Assembly (NCBI RefSeq): GCF_000455125.1
Contig: NZ_AUWR01000018.1
Coordinates: forward strand, 62,001-126,000
Direction: 5' to 3'
Source: Mycobacterium sp. UM_WGJ
GTDB taxonomy: Bacteria > Actinomycetota > Actinomycetes > Mycobacteriales > Mycobacteriaceae
Length of the DNA stretch: 64,000 nt
In this document: in pieces, positions 23,529-32,515 of the stretch
Layout of the letters: every line of letters starts with the position of its first letter
Position numbering within the stretch: the first letter of the stretch is position 1
Translations under genes and position numbers: made by a program
Notes under the pieces: generated by a model
What the model was told of the DNA's origin: nothing
The model's input: the letters and a program-made list of their open reading frames with translations, nothing else
The model's database searches: none

Positions 23529-23886
23529 GCAGATCGGCCCCTCGAGTCTGCTCGGCAGCGGCATGCTCGTGCTCCTGGGCCGCCTGACGGTGAGCTTCGG
23601 CAGCGTCCAGGTGTGAGTCGCTGTCGCCCTTGCCGGCAAACAATGCGGCCTGCTCATGCGCGGCAGCTGCCTTCAGGTGCGCCGCGACCGCATCCCGGTG
23701 CCTGGCAGCGGCGTCGCGGTGCGCCCGCTCGGCTCGCTCCCGTGACTCGTCGGCGTGCAGGCGGGCAACACCCACATTGTTCGGGGTCACCGTTTTGCCC
23801 GCAGCCAACTCGGCGCGTCGTAGCTGCAGCTCCTCGGCCCGAAGCCGCGCCAGCTCGCCGCGTGCAGCCGCCGCCGACGGGCTCAT
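23419..23886 (-). CDS. Ala/His-rich coiled-coil protein, function unknown
   Basis: The 155-residue protein is mostly alpha-helical with repeated Ala-His-Arg-Ala units (RDAAARHRDAVAAHLKAAAA then AEAHRQAAQEHEHAAAEQ). Its last 110 bases overlap the convergent CheR-PAS gene, where composition looks like a shadow; true function may reside in the first 110 residues. The ATG overlaps the stop of the GAF-ANTAR gene by four bases, so it belongs to that transcript. I do not recognise the family. Confidence 0.68.
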   Translation of the reverse strand: MSPSAAAARGELARLRAEELQLRRAELAAGKTVTPNNVGVARLHADESRERAERAHRDAAARHRDAVAAHLKAAAAHEQAALFAGKGDSDSHLDAAEAHRQAAQEHEHAAAEQTRGADLLRPGPPSAVTPHSPHPPKAPGTRHTSPGLLSSGHGD

Positions 23887-24611
23887 CGATGGCTCACCAC
23901 CTGCTGTGCCACGCCGGCCAACGGGGTGTTGGAGTTCTGCGACAGTCGCTTGAGCAGCTCGAAGGCCTGCAACGCATCGATGCCGAACCGCTCCATCAGC
24001 ATGCCTTTCGCCTGACCGATGACGTCACGAGAGGCCAGCGCACTGCGGAACTGTTCGTCGCGGCGAACCATGTGCCAGGCCAGCGCGGCGTGGGTCGCCA
24101 GGATCAAACCCAACTCCACCGCGTCATCGTCGAAAGCGTTGTCGGTCTGAGAGTAGAAGTTCAGCGCGCCGGTGCTGCCTTCACCGGTGAACAGTTCGAA
24201 CGCCAGGATGGACCGAATCGGTGTCGTGGCCGCGACCTCCCGGCAGTACGACGGCCAGCGCTCCTCGGAGCAGACGTCATCCAGGCGAACCACATGCTGT
24301 TTCCAGGCCGCGGCCAGACACGGCCCCTCGCGCTGCTTGCGCTGAATGTCGTCAAGGACCGCCGGGTACGGGTCGGTGGCCGACAGGGTCTGCACATCAC
24401 CGGTCGACGTGGTGAGCGTGACACCGGCATGCTGAGCAGAGGGCATGTGTGCCAGCAGGTTCACCAGCAGCTCATCGAGCGCGCCCTCGGGTTCGACGCC
24501 CGAGCGCTGATTCAAGGTGTGCACCAGGTCCGCCACGTCGCGCATCATGTCGTTGCGGCTCGTCACCGCCATGTCGTCGCTCCGCCCATCTTCCCCACTA
24601 GATGGATCCAT
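23883..24611 (-). CDS. GAF-ANTAR regulator
   Basis: The 242-residue protein has a GAF domain (residues about 30-165) with HAGVTLTTSTGDVQTLSATD and GPCLAAAWKQHVVRLDD, then a C-terminal ANTAR domain (about 170-240), SRDVIGQAKGMLMERFGIDA and AFELLKRLSQNSNT. GAF may sense a small molecule or redox state; ANTAR acts on RNA leaders. The ATG at 24611 follows CGGAGGAAC. It is the second PAS/GAF-ANTAR protein within 5 kb, on the opposite strand to the first. Confidence 0.88.
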   Translation of the reverse strand: MDPSSGEDGRSDDMAVTSRNDMMRDVADLVHTLNQRSGVEPEGALDELLVNLLAHMPSAQHAGVTLTTSTGDVQTLSATDPYPAVLDDIQRKQREGPCLAAAWKQHVVRLDDVCSEERWPSYCREVAATTPIRSILAFELFTGEGSTGALNFYSQTDNAFDDDAVELGLILATHAALAWHMVRRDEQFRSALASRDVIGQAKGMLMERFGIDALQAFELLKRLSQNSNTPLAGVAQQVVSHR

Positions 24612-24723
24612 GTTCCTCCGATCATCCAGTCGCAGCAACCACTTCAAACGTTGCGTACGCCGATCCGGGCCGGAACCAAGGGCTTGCCAGATAACGCTCA
24701 GGTGTTACACGGGGCGGGGGCCG

Positions 24724-25949
24724 TCACCGCGCCCCGGACGCCCGGGCCGCGATGCGCCCCGGCCCTGCTGCCGGCAGTAGGCGGTCGTACACCCGCAGCG
24801 TGTCGGTGGCGATCCGCTCCCAGGAGTACCTCGAACGGGCCCGGTCTCGCCCGGCCTTGCCGAAGCCGGAGGCGGCGCGCCGATCCCGCAGGATGGCGGT
24901 GATGGCATTGGCACAGGCCCGCGGCTCCTTCGGCGGTATCAGCAGGCCCGTCACATCGTGGACGACCGTATCGAGCATGCCTCCCACCGCCGACGCCACC
25001 ACCGGTACCCCGCACGCCATCGCCTCCAGTGGCACGATGCCGAAGGGCTCGTACCAGGGCGTGCAGGCAACGACATCGGCAGACCGCAGCAGCGCCGGCA
25101 TCTCGGCGCGGGCGACGGAGCCGTACAGCGACACCCGTTCTGCGACACCGAGGTCGGCGGCCAGCTTGAGCAGCCGGCAGGCTTCCGGCACGGTGTCGAG
25201 TTCGGCCCGTGGGGGTCCGCCGGCGATCACCAACTCGGCGCTGGGCACCGTGGTCAGTGCCTCTATCACCGTGTCGAATCCTTTGCGGGGGACGAACCGG
25301 CCGACCGCCACGATGCGCGGCCGACCCGTGTGGGCCGCGGTCGGACCGTGCGGGCAGAACCGCTCCACGTCGACACCGCACGGGACCACCGAGATCCGCA
25401 ACCGGTCGCGCCCGAGCCGCATCAACTCGAAAACCTCATCACTACAGCCGGCGGTCACCCATGTCGCCTCGTGGGCGACGCGGGTCTCGAGCCGCAGCCG
25501 TTCGGCGGGGCTGGTGTCGCGGTGCCCCTGGTGGCGTTGCTTGACCACGCCTAACGCATGAAAGGTCTGAACCGTGGGCACCCGGCGGCGCTTGGCGGCC
25601 AGCTGGGCGGCGATCCCGGACATCCAGAAATGTGCGTGCGCGATGTCGGGCCGCTCGCGGTCCCACTGGGCGTCCAAGTACCGCCCGAAGGCGACCATGT
25701 ACTGCAACAGTTCATCTTTGGGCACCTGGCGAGGCGGTCCCACCGGCAGTGGACCACCGTGTAGCCCTGCTCGGTGCGCACCCGCTCGGGCAGATCAGGA
25801 TTATCGCGACGAGTGTAGACGTCAACCTGGTGGCCGCGGCGGGCCAACGCCGCCGACAGCTCGGCGACGTGGACGTTCTGGCCACCGGCGTCGGCACCGC
25901 CAAGCGCAGCCAACGGACTGGCATGTTCGGAAATCATTGCGATCTTCAC
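24724..25949 (-). pseudogene. GT4-family glycosyltransferase, frameshifted
   Basis: Codons from 25949 encode a GT-B N-terminal domain: KIAMISEHASPLAALGGADA, then HVAELSAALARRGHQVDVYT and GYTVVH. The continuation is in another frame from about 25747 to 24724 (VPKDELLQYMVAFGRYLDAQ, VGRFVPRKGFDTVIEAL, PWYEPFGIVPLEAMACGVPV), with the family E-x7-E motif. Reading CACTGCCGG as CACGTGCCGG, that is restoring one lost base near 25749, gives a 408-residue protein. It overlaps the start of the next glycosyltransferase transcript by four bases at 25946-25949. Loss of function or sequence error are both possible. Confidence 0.8.
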
Positions 25950-26953
25950 GGCAGTACTCCCCCGCTACTCCCGGCGCGCCATTGCGCCTCGATGACCTCG
26001 TCCCACTGCCGCAGGAAGCGGTCGAGACCGAAGTGCTCCATGGCGTAGTTGCGGGCCGCCTTGCCCACCACCTCGGCCAGGTAGCGGTCGGCGACCAGCC
26101 CACTGAGGGCAGCCCGCAAGGTGTCGATGTCCGCACTGACGACACCCGCCTCCGGGGGCACCACCATCGGCGCCATCGTGGCCGCCACCGCCACCACCGG
26201 CATCCCCAGGAACATGGCCTCCAGCAGCGACAGACCCAGCGACGTCCAGCGCGCGGTGTGCAGGTAGACCCGGCGGTGTGCCAGTTCCTTCATCAGCTGG
26301 TTGGTGCGCAGGTCCCCGTGGCCGACGACACCTGCGCACCGCTGCGCCGGGTCGTTGAGGTCCTCGCTTCCGATCCCCCACACGTCGACCGGCACAGACT
26401 GCCCCAAGGCGCCCAGCAGGTCCGCGCCGACGGTGCGCCACCGCCGCAGCGGTTCGTTGATCAGGGCACCGGCCGCCGCGATGTCCCCGGTGTACAGATG
26501 GCCAGGGTCGGCGATCCCATGATCGATGACCATGGTCGGCGCCCGGCCGTTGTCCCACATCAGCTGGTTGAAGGCGGTGACGTGGACCAACGGGATGTCA
26601 TCGCGGTCGGCGATCGGGTGCAGGCTCTCCACCACGAACGGCCGCGGGGTGTTGTGCTCGACGTACACGGCAGGAACGTCGATCCCGAGCCGGCGGCCCA
26701 GCAGCCGCGCCGCCAATTCCAGCTCATGCGGTCGCTGCAGCACCACCAGATCGATCTCTTGGTCACGCAATTCCGTCAGCGGCACCTCCCGCGCCTGCGG
26801 CCAGTCGCGACCGCACAGTCCGCGCCCGTCCGGATCGCCCGGGGCGTTGACCGGAATGAGGTAGCGGTGCCCGCCGGCGACGAAGGATTCCATCCACGAG
26901 CCGTGCACGTGCCAGACGAGCACCGAACGCCGGGTGATCTGCGGAAATGCCAC
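25946..26953 (-). CDS. Glycosyltransferase (GT-B fold)
   Basis: The 335-residue protein resembles group 1-type glycosyltransferases: RSVLVWHVHGSWMESFVAGG at the start, VYVEHNTPRPF, HGIADPGHLYTGD and the nucleotide-sugar region LGLSLLEAMFLGMPVVAVAA. A donor such as GDP-mannose or UDP-glucose and acceptor are unknown. GTG 26953 is exactly 10 bases after a perfect SigF -10, with no Shine-Dalgarno, so the transcript is probably leaderless. It is translationally coupled to the second, frameshifted glycosyltransferase. Confidence 0.85.
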   Translation of the reverse strand: MAFPQITRRSVLVWHVHGSWMESFVAGGHRYLIPVNAPGDPDGRGLCGRDWPQAREVPLTELRDQEIDLVVLQRPHELELAARLLGRRLGIDVPAVYVEHNTPRPFVVESLHPIADRDDIPLVHVTAFNQLMWDNGRAPTMVIDHGIADPGHLYTGDIAAAGALINEPLRRWRTVGADLLGALGQSVPVDVWGIGSEDLNDPAQRCAGVVGHGDLRTNQLMKELAHRRVYLHTARWTSLGLSLLEAMFLGMPVVAVAATMAPMVVPPEAGVVSADIDTLRAALSGLVADRYLAEVVGKAARNYAMEHFGLDRFLRQWDEVIEAQWRAGSSGGVLP

Positions 26954-26963
26954 AATCGGTTGT

Positions 26964-26987
26964 TACCCCAGACGCCGGGGTCTAAAC
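26964..26987 (-). promoter_or_regulatory. SigF promoter of glycosyltransferase operon
   Basis: Minus strand GTTT-N15-GGGTA, exact, followed by 10 bases and the GTG start codon. Confidence 0.78.
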
Positions 26988-27232
26988 GTGGAAATGGCCA
27001 CCGAAGCGTTTTGCTGCAAGGGAATTCGCGGACGGTCGGCAAATGCTTCGTTACCGAACCGTTGCACAGTGACGAGGATCGGCGTAGGTTCGTTAGCAGG
27101 TTGAGTTCACAGCCACCCGGAAAGACGCGTCACCCACGCTAGCCGGGGGCTTGCTCCCGGCATCTGATCCGTGAAGGTGTAACTCGCATCGACGCGATCC
27201 ACAGTACGAGTTTCGACTGATGGAGTAATTCA

Positions 27233-27667
27233 ATGCCCGCTTTAAAGACCGCCGGTTCGGTGTCCCCGGCGAACCGAATAAATTCCCTTCCACCCTCTGA
27301 TACCTGGGCGAGCCGCACCGCGCGTTCGGTCACCCGGTGGGGCCGCTCCGGCGCGGTTATAAGTGTGGGCGGTGAGCTTGACGCCGCCAATGCCAGCCAG
27401 CTGGCCGATTACGTGCAACGCTGCGCGGGCTACTGCGAGTGGGTGGTACTGGACCTCAATGACCTGGAATTCATTGGCACCGCCGGCTTTTCGGCACTGA
27501 AGGCCATTTGCGACCGGTGCGCCGAAACCATGGTCTACTGCACCACGGTGCCCGGCGTCGCGGTAGCGCGATTGTTGCGAATCTGCGACCCCGGTAACGC
27601 TCTGCCGACGACCTCGTCAGTGGCCGACGCGCTGGCCGGCGTCGAGGGTTTCCGGCACATCCGCTAA
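27233..27667 (+). CDS. STAS-domain anti-sigma factor antagonist
   Basis: A 144-residue single-domain STAS protein: GAVISVGGELDAANASQLADYV, then VVLDLNDLEFIGTAGFSAL, in which the antagonist Ser position reads Thr (FIGTAG), still phosphorylatable. It would bind an RsbW-type anti-sigma factor and release the sigma factor. The ATG follows a GGAG at longer than usual spacing. The 245-base gap ahead holds a stem-loop (27142-27161). RsfA/RsfB-type antagonists control SigF in M. tuberculosis, so SigF is a fair guess. Confidence 0.88.
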   Translation: MPALKTAGSVSPANRINSLPPSDTWASRTARSVTRWGRSGAVISVGGELDAANASQLADYVQRCAGYCEWVVLDLNDLEFIGTAGFSALKAICDRCAETMVYCTTVPGVAVARLLRICDPGNALPTTSSVADALAGVEGFRHIR

Positions 27668-28950
27668 CCCTCACGTCCCCCGGCGAGTTGGCGTGCCCGC
27701 GCCTCACTCTCCACAGCCGGCCCTGAGCCGGGCAGTCGCCTTCCCGCGACTTCGGGAGTGAAGACCAGCGCGAGCGCCCCGATGGCTCCGGCGGCTACCA
27801 GCAGGTAGGCCGGGGCCATCGGATTACCGGTGCGTGCGACCAGCGTCTCGGCTATCAGCGGCGTGGTGCCGCCGAACGCCGAGACCGACAGGTTGAAGCC
27901 GATGGCCAGCGCCCCGTAGCGCACCCGGGTGGGAAACAGGGCGGGCAGCGTCCCCGGCAGTGTCGCATCGAAGCACAGCAGCATCAGCCCGACCAGCAGA
28001 ACCCCGGCGAACGCAGTTGGATAGTTGTGGGCGGAGCGGATCAGGCCGAATGCCGGAACCGAAAGAGCCAGCAGCATGGCACATCCCGTCCACAGCACCG
28101 GTTTGACCCCGACGCGATCGGACAACCGGGCCACCAAGACCACGGTGGCCATCAGAACCAGCAGCGTCAGCACGATCAGCAACAGGCCGGCGGTGTCTGG
28201 AATCTCCGCGGTGGTCTGCAGGTAGGTGGGCAGATAGCCGGTGAGCAGATAGTCGGTGACGTTGTAAGTCAAGACCAGTGCGACACACAGCAGCAGGGGC
28301 CGCCACTGCTTGGCGGTGCGCCGCAGCTGCCTCGCGGCGGAGTCGTCGGGCTCATCGCGCCGACCGCCCGCCTGCTGATAAGCCGGTGATTCGTCCAGAT
28401 GCAACCGGAGGTAGAGAGCGGCCAGCCCGAGCGGAGCGCTGAGCAACAACGGAATTCGCCACCCCCAACTGACCATTGCCTCGTCACTCAGCCGACTCTG
28501 CAGTGCGGTGACCAGCAGACCCGCGACGACGTAGCCGGCCTGCGAACTCAGCGGAAGAAATCCGGCCATCATGCCGCGCTTGTTGTCGGGGGCCTGTTCG
28601 CCGACGTAGACCATCGCGCCGACGTATTCACCGCCGGCGGAGAAGCCCTGCATCATTCGCGTCGCGACGAGCAGCACGGGGGCCGCGACGCCGATAGCGC
28701 TATAGCTCGGAAGCAGCCCGGTGGCGGTGGTGCCGAGCGTCATCAGCAGCAGGGTGGTGACCAGCACCGGTTTACGTCCGATCCGATCGCCGAGCGGGCC
28801 GAAGACCAATCCGCCGATCGGGCGCACCGCGAACGCTGCGGCCAGGGTGCCGAACGCGCCGATCAGGCTGCCGGCGCCGTTGCCCGGGTAGAACACCCGC
28901 GCGATAGTGGTGGCCAGATAGCCGTAGACACCGAAGTCGTACCACTCCAT
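27664..28950 (-). CDS. MFS transporter, metabolite:H+ symporter type
   Basis: The 428-residue protein has 12 predicted helices and the MHS signatures EWYDFGVYGYLATTIARVFY at the very start and RPIGGLVFGPLGDRIGRKPV (the MFS loop 2-3 motif). Organic cations or acids (proline/betaine, dicarboxylates) are typical substrates. In-frame sequence upstream of the ATG reads VRRSIRGTAIGNF, as in family members, with no ATG/GTG/TTG available, so the natural start is unclear (see findings). Its stop overlaps that of the convergent STAS gene. Confidence 0.85.
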   Translation of the reverse strand: MEWYDFGVYGYLATTIARVFYPGNGAGSLIGAFGTLAAAFAVRPIGGLVFGPLGDRIGRKPVLVTTLLLMTLGTTATGLLPSYSAIGVAAPVLLVATRMMQGFSAGGEYVGAMVYVGEQAPDNKRGMMAGFLPLSSQAGYVVAGLLVTALQSRLSDEAMVSWGWRIPLLLSAPLGLAALYLRLHLDESPAYQQAGGRRDEPDDSAARQLRRTAKQWRPLLLCVALVLTYNVTDYLLTGYLPTYLQTTAEIPDTAGLLLIVLTLLVLMATVVLVARLSDRVGVKPVLWTGCAMLLALSVPAFGLIRSAHNYPTAFAGVLLVGLMLLCFDATLPGTLPALFPTRVRYGALAIGFNLSVSAFGGTTPLIAETLVARTGNPMAPAYLLVAAGAIGALALVFTPEVAGRRLPGSGPAVESEARARQLAGGREG

Positions 28951-29062
28951 GAAGTTGCCGATGGCGGTGCCGCGGATCGAGCGCCGGACTTGGTCGGGAT
29001 CGGCGACCCGGATCTGCTCGCGCCGCCAGCGTCCTCGGCGGTTCCTGCGGCCGGCCAGTGGG

Positions 29063-29767
29063 CTATCCCACGCGGCCCTGGAGCAGCTGACGAGCGGCGA
29101 AGTCGGCTCCCTGCTGAACCATCGTCGCGTCGTCGCCGGCGTAGCTGTCGTGCGCCGCGAAGTTCATGCCGTCGGAGCACACCGCGTCCTCTACCGCGCA
29201 GACCTGCAGGGTCTTTGCCTGATACAGGGGTCCGATCGCAATCGTCGGCTCGTTGAGAAAATTCATCGCGCGCTCGTTGGGCATGGCGAACAACACCACC
29301 GCGGCGACATGATCGGCAACGTCCGGGTCGAGCGGTTTGGGTACCGTTGCCGGATCTACCCCGTCGGGTACCTGGGCAGAGGTGACGAAACCCATCACCG
29401 CGGCGCCTTGGGAGTAGCCACCCAGCACCATCTTTGTGTTGGGGCAATTGGTCGCTCGGGAGACGACGTGCGCCCCCGCGTCCCGTACGCCATCGACTCC
29501 GGTGTCCCACTGATCGGTGGCCGGATAGTTGACCGCATACACGGCCGGACTGTAGCCCAGGCGTGCGTTCAGCGCGTTGAGGAACGCCTGCCCCGTCGGT
29601 CCTACGCCGGTCGGCTCACCGGTTCCGCGCGCGAAGACCACTTCGGTGTTGGGACAGGGTGCAGCCCGCGCGGCGGGAACGCCGGGGGCGAAAAGCATTG
29701 TGGCACCGGCGGCCGACGCAGCGATCGCCAGAGCGCCAAGGAAGGAGGTGGGGTCAAGCTCGGACAT
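29063..29767 (-). CDS. Cutinase-family serine esterase, secreted
   Basis: A 234-residue alpha/beta hydrolase with a signal peptide (residues about 10-36, ending PAARAAPC) and mycobacterial cutinase-like features: CPNTEVVFARGTGEPTGVG, the nucleophile in GGYSQGAAVMG, catalytic Asp in CAVEDAVCSDG and His in FAAHDSYAGD. Paired cysteines near these motifs form the usual disulphides. Homologues (Culp proteins) hydrolyse lipid esters in the cell envelope. It reads leftward, upstream of the MFS gene, and shares no visible SigF promoter. Confidence 0.92.
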   Translation of the reverse strand: MSELDPTSFLGALAIAASAAGATMLFAPGVPAARAAPCPNTEVVFARGTGEPTGVGPTGQAFLNALNARLGYSPAVYAVNYPATDQWDTGVDGVRDAGAHVVSRATNCPNTKMVLGGYSQGAAVMGFVTSAQVPDGVDPATVPKPLDPDVADHVAAVVLFAMPNERAMNFLNEPTIAIGPLYQAKTLQVCAVEDAVCSDGMNFAAHDSYAGDDATMVQQGADFAARQLLQGRVG

Positions 29768-29838
29768 GTCGGTGTAGGTGCCCGCCGTGGCGCCGCCTCA
29801 AACAGCATGCACGGAAATTTTTTTCGGTAGTGCTATGA

Positions 29839-30972
<1,134 letters not shown>

Positions 30973-30993
30973 CCGTCTGACAGGCGACCTGGC

Positions 30994-31746
30994 TCAGGAC
31001 GGCCCGGCCCGCAACGCCGCCTGCACCGCCGATGCCACGCCGTCGAGCCAGGGTTCGCCGTGTCCGGGAAGTACGGTTTTTGCGCCCGTGTCGGCCAGCG
31101 CGGTCAATGAGGCCAGCGCTTCGCTGCTGTCCGCCGTCGCGGCACCCGAGACGATCTGCGGGCCCGCAACGCCGGTGTAGGGATCCAGAGTGACCAGCGC
31201 GTCCCCGGAGATGAGGGTGTTGCGGTCTGCCAGGTGCAATCCGCAGTGCCCCAGCGTATGACCGGGACTGAACACCACCCGCGGCCGGCCGGGTACATCG
31301 AGCACGCTGCCCGCGCCATAGCAGGTGGTGTCGGTGATGCCCCGCACCAACAGAGCGCCGGAAGCGGCCATCTTCGCCTGGTAGCGAATCGATCTCGGAT
31401 AGCGCAGCGGATAGATCAAGCGGCTGCGTTCGTGAGCATATCGATAGGGATGCGCGGCAAGGTACTGATCCGCAGCGTGCACCCACACCGGCACCTGCCA
31501 CCGCTGACGCGCCCGCCGGGCCGAGCCGACATGGTCGAAATGCGCGTGGGTCAACACCACAGCTGCCACATCTTCGGCGGAGCGCCCGAGTTGACCCAGG
31601 GCCGATTCGATGTGCCTGAAGGTGGCCGGTAAACCGGTGTCGACAACGGTGACACCGCTGTCATCTTCGATCAGATAGACGTTGACCGCCGCATGTGCCA
31701 GCCGGTGGACTCCGTCGGCGACATTGCGCTCAAACACGGCCGGCAC
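30994..31746 (-). CDS. MBL-fold metallohydrolase
   Basis: A 250-residue metallo-beta-lactamase-fold enzyme with the metal motif THAHFDHVG (residues about 64-72), then PGHTLGHCG, the bridging Asp in LISGDALV and C-terminal PGHGEPW. Substrate is unknown; the family includes glyoxalase II, lactonases and quorum-quenching enzymes. Its start is six bases after the stop of the DUF6131 gene, within the hemerythrin operon. Confidence 0.9.
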   Translation of the reverse strand: MPAVFERNVADGVHRLAHAAVNVYLIEDDSGVTVVDTGLPATFRHIESALGQLGRSAEDVAAVVLTHAHFDHVGSARRARQRWQVPVWVHAADQYLAAHPYRYAHERSRLIYPLRYPRSIRYQAKMAASGALLVRGITDTTCYGAGSVLDVPGRPRVVFSPGHTLGHCGLHLADRNTLISGDALVTLDPYTGVAGPQIVSGAATADSSEALASLTALADTGAKTVLPGHGEPWLDGVASAVQAALRAGPS

Positions 31747-31752
31747 GGTGGA

Positions 31753-31908
31753 TCAGTACCAGTAGCGTCTGCCGCCAACCGGGCGCCCGACCGCTCCCAG
31801 CAGCCAGAACACCGCTCCGACGACCAGCAGGACGATCCCGATCGCCCACAGGACGTAGACGTTGAAGACCAGCCCCAGGATCAGCAGCAACAACCCGAGG
31901 CCGATCAC
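31753..31908 (-). CDS. DUF6131-type small hydrophobic protein
   Basis: The 51-residue protein (GTG start 31908) has two helices, GLGLLLLILGLVFNVYVLW and LLVVGAVFWLLGAVG, and ends RPVGGRRYWY. It is the paralogue of the protein at 8528-8683, of the same length and end. It overlaps the upstream hemerythrin stop by four bases and is followed closely by the MBL gene, so all three are one transcript. Confidence 0.8.
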   Translation of the reverse strand: MIGLGLLLLILGLVFNVYVLWAIGIVLLVVGAVFWLLGAVGRPVGGRRYWY

Positions 31909-32468
31909 GAGTCATACCCCAGGATCGCGTCACGGGCCCGGTCAATCATCGAGGCAAAGGGCCCCACCAGCGCATTGGCCAGCGCGCTCTCGACCCCCGC
32001 GCGCGGCCTGGTCGGCGCGATCGCCTCAGCGAGCTTGACCGCCCGCTGCAGCCGCTGCAGCTCATCGTCGCTGAGTTCGGCCTGCAACTCGGAGAATTCC
32101 TCGTGTTCCTCGTGTTCGGCGTGGTCGATCACGTCGTCGCGCAGTTCCCGCAGCTTCTCGGTGAAGAACTCCGAATCGACGTCGACGTCCTCCAGCTGGG
32201 CCAGCATCGTCTTGGCCTGCTTCTCCTCTTCCAGCCGCGCGCTGATCACCTCACGGCCGTGGTCGAGTTCGCGGGCGGCCCGGGGATGCACGATCCCCTC
32301 TTCGGCTGTTTCATGCACCGCCAACAGCCGGCGCAGCCGGATGAAGGACTCCTCGCGTTCGTCCCCGGCCGCCAACAGTGTCTCGTCGAACAGCGTCTTG
32401 ATGCGCTGGTGCTGCTCGGTGAGGAAATCGACTACGTCACTCCTGCTGTGCAATGTCGTCTGTGCCAT
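31905..32468 (-). CDS. Hemerythrin HHE domain protein
   Basis: The 187-residue helical protein has an HHE-type diiron site: DFLTEQHQRIKTLF (first His), LLAVHETAEEGIVHP and DDVIDHAEHEEHEEF provide further His/Glu ligands. A C-terminal tail follows. Such proteins bind oxygen, NO or peroxide; M. smegmatis and M. tuberculosis hemerythrin-like proteins belong to the SigF regulon. ATG 32468 comes exactly 10 bases after a perfect SigF -10, so it is likely leaderless. It heads an operon with DUF6131 and MBL genes. Confidence 0.92.
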   Translation of the reverse strand: MAQTTLHSRSDVVDFLTEQHQRIKTLFDETLLAAGDEREESFIRLRRLLAVHETAEEGIVHPRAARELDHGREVISARLEEEKQAKTMLAQLEDVDVDSEFFTEKLRELRDDVIDHAEHEEHEEFSELQAELSDDELQRLQRAVKLAEAIAPTRPRAGVESALANALVGPFASMIDRARDAILGYDS

Positions 32469-32478
32469 GGCTTTGGGC

Positions 32479-32503
32479 TACCCCGACCAGATGGGGGCAA
32501 AAC
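32479..32503 (-). promoter_or_regulatory. SigF promoter of hemerythrin-DUF6131-MBL operon
   Basis: Minus strand GTTT-N16-GGGTA, exact; 10 bases from the -10 to ATG 32468. Confidence 0.78.
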
Positions 32504-32515
32504 CCGCGCCGGGCC

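Noticed and set aside
25574-27142. Plus-strand open frame of 522 codons opposite the glycosyltransferases
   Set aside because: Composition is Arg/Pro/His-rich and the minus strand holds conserved motifs throughout.
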